A DNA stretch of 64,000 nt from Nepenthes gracilis (lineage: Eukaryota > Streptophyta > Magnoliopsida > Caryophyllales > Nepenthaceae), in the NCBI GenBank assembly GCA_033239525.1, contig BSYO01000023.1, positions 13,036,158 through 13,100,157 on the forward strand, given 5' to 3'. The notes beneath the pieces are model-generated. The model was not told the DNA's origin and searched no databases. It saw only the letters and a program-made list of their open reading frames with translations. Below are positions 63,601 through 64,000 of this stretch, one piece after another. The position numbers were made by a program, and so were the translations under genes. Position 1 is the stretch's first letter. The number at the start of each line of letters is the position of its first letter.

Positions 63601-64000
63601 CATTATTTCATATCACAACTTCCAAACATCACGAATATCATCAAAACTGGTTATCTTGGATCCACTACCCAATTTCATCAACATGTTGCTGCTCGTGGAG
63701 ATTGCCAATGTAGCCTTTTGAATACACCTACCTATCTTTTAATGCTATTATACTTATTCATTTTACTTTTGTACATTTTGTTGTTTCATTATCCAACATT
63801 CTGATCAATGAACTATAAGCATGATCCTTCAACCGTACCATAAAAAAAATCTCATCCTTTATCTTGCATTTTGGGATGCTAACAATTTATTCTACTGCCT
63901 GTGGTTGTAGTTTGAGGATTGCACATTTGACTGGCTTTATTGGCCACAAGCTCGCCAGCCATACTCCCCAGATACAATATCTTATGTAAAATCGCTGAAT
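60688..64000 (+). CDS. PI4KG4: Phosphatidylinositol 4-kinase gamma 4 (ubiquitin-like domain kinase), partial
   Basis: Exon 1 is 60688-62043 (452 codons); intron 62044-63910 begins GTAAGT and ends GGTTGTAG; exon 2 starts 63911 and is cut at the window end. The junction reads GYCLPES|FEDCTFDWLYWP, as in Arabidopsis PI4K gamma 4. Two ubiquitin-like domains cover about residues 35-108 (ILIYLSVSGNIIPVRV) and 109-188. The kinase part has GSGGAYFMQD (about 275), the lysine in VFKPSDEEPMAVNNP, VGEGAFREVAAYILDH, catalytic DIRLANADRHAGNILL (about 420) and IDHGYCLPES. Family knowledge: PI4K gamma 4 binds proteasome-linked partners and has protein kinase activity; lipid kinase activity of gamma types is doubtful. 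The ATG matches the family start MSSAG. Reading through into the intron would add a short false tail to 62124. Confidence 0.95.
62105..62305. repeat. GATAT-rich dispersed repeat in PI4K intron 1
   Basis: Begins about 60 bp into the intron with AATATCAGTTGATATATC, then TTGATATTGATATTTTGTG, TTTGTATCGGTTAATATAG and GTGTATCCGATACTTATA. Confidence 0.55.
62306..63910 (+). other. Rest of PI4K intron 1
   Basis: AT-rich intron; no gene, RNA or further element seen. Confidence 0.6.

Overview
The window is nuclear DNA of a flowering plant. Four protein-coding genes have plant-type GT-AG introns and encode plant-specific families. The AT-rich spacers are filled with plant transposons: Ty3/gypsy of Tat type, Ty1/copia, SINE-like and MITE-like repeats. 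I cannot name the species from sequence alone; long introns with nested repeats suggest a medium or large dicot or magnoliid genome.

Layout from left to right. (1) 44-10656, + strand: the last three coding exons of a REC/CLU-like (clustered-mitochondria, REDUCED CHLOROPLAST COVERAGE) gene. Its 7.4-kb intron holds two inverted copies of a gypsy gag region, a tRNA-like SINE candidate and a GATAT-rich dispersed repeat. (2) 10657-16652: spacer with a MITE-like element and a seven-unit degenerate tandem array. (3) 16653-21213, - strand: a complete four-exon cytochrome b561 and DOMON protein gene. A 143-bp tandem repeat crosses its last splice acceptor. (4) 22545-27777: a decayed Ty1/copia element, followed by a solo gypsy LTR at 28373-29252. 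(5) 30477-42982, - strand: a complete 16-exon dynamin-related protein 1A gene of 609 codons. (6) 43.2-48.3 kb: AT-rich spacer, a solo Tat-type LTR with a perfect target duplication, and a GC-rich composite repeat. (7) 48361-59809: a full-length Tat-lineage gypsy element with about 1.3-kb LTRs, ATACT target duplication, broken gag-pro-pol, and an antisense gene with its own 79-bp intron. (8) 60688-64000, + strand: the first exon and the start of the second exon of a phosphatidylinositol 4-kinase gamma 4 gene, cut by the window edge.

The host genes are not an operon or pathway: an organelle-distribution/translation-linked factor, a plasma-membrane redox cytochrome, a cell-plate/endocytic dynamin, and a ubiquitin-like-domain lipid/protein kinase. 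What links the region is how repeats have reshaped the genes. Two separate genes carry tandem duplications that copy a splice acceptor into the intron. MITE-like copies sit in DRP1A introns. Same-strand LTRs lie just upstream of both DRP1A and the PI4K gene. The most unusual items are the spliced antisense gene in the Tat element, the WRKY-box-rich LTRs, and the large inverted gag repeat inside the REC-like intron.
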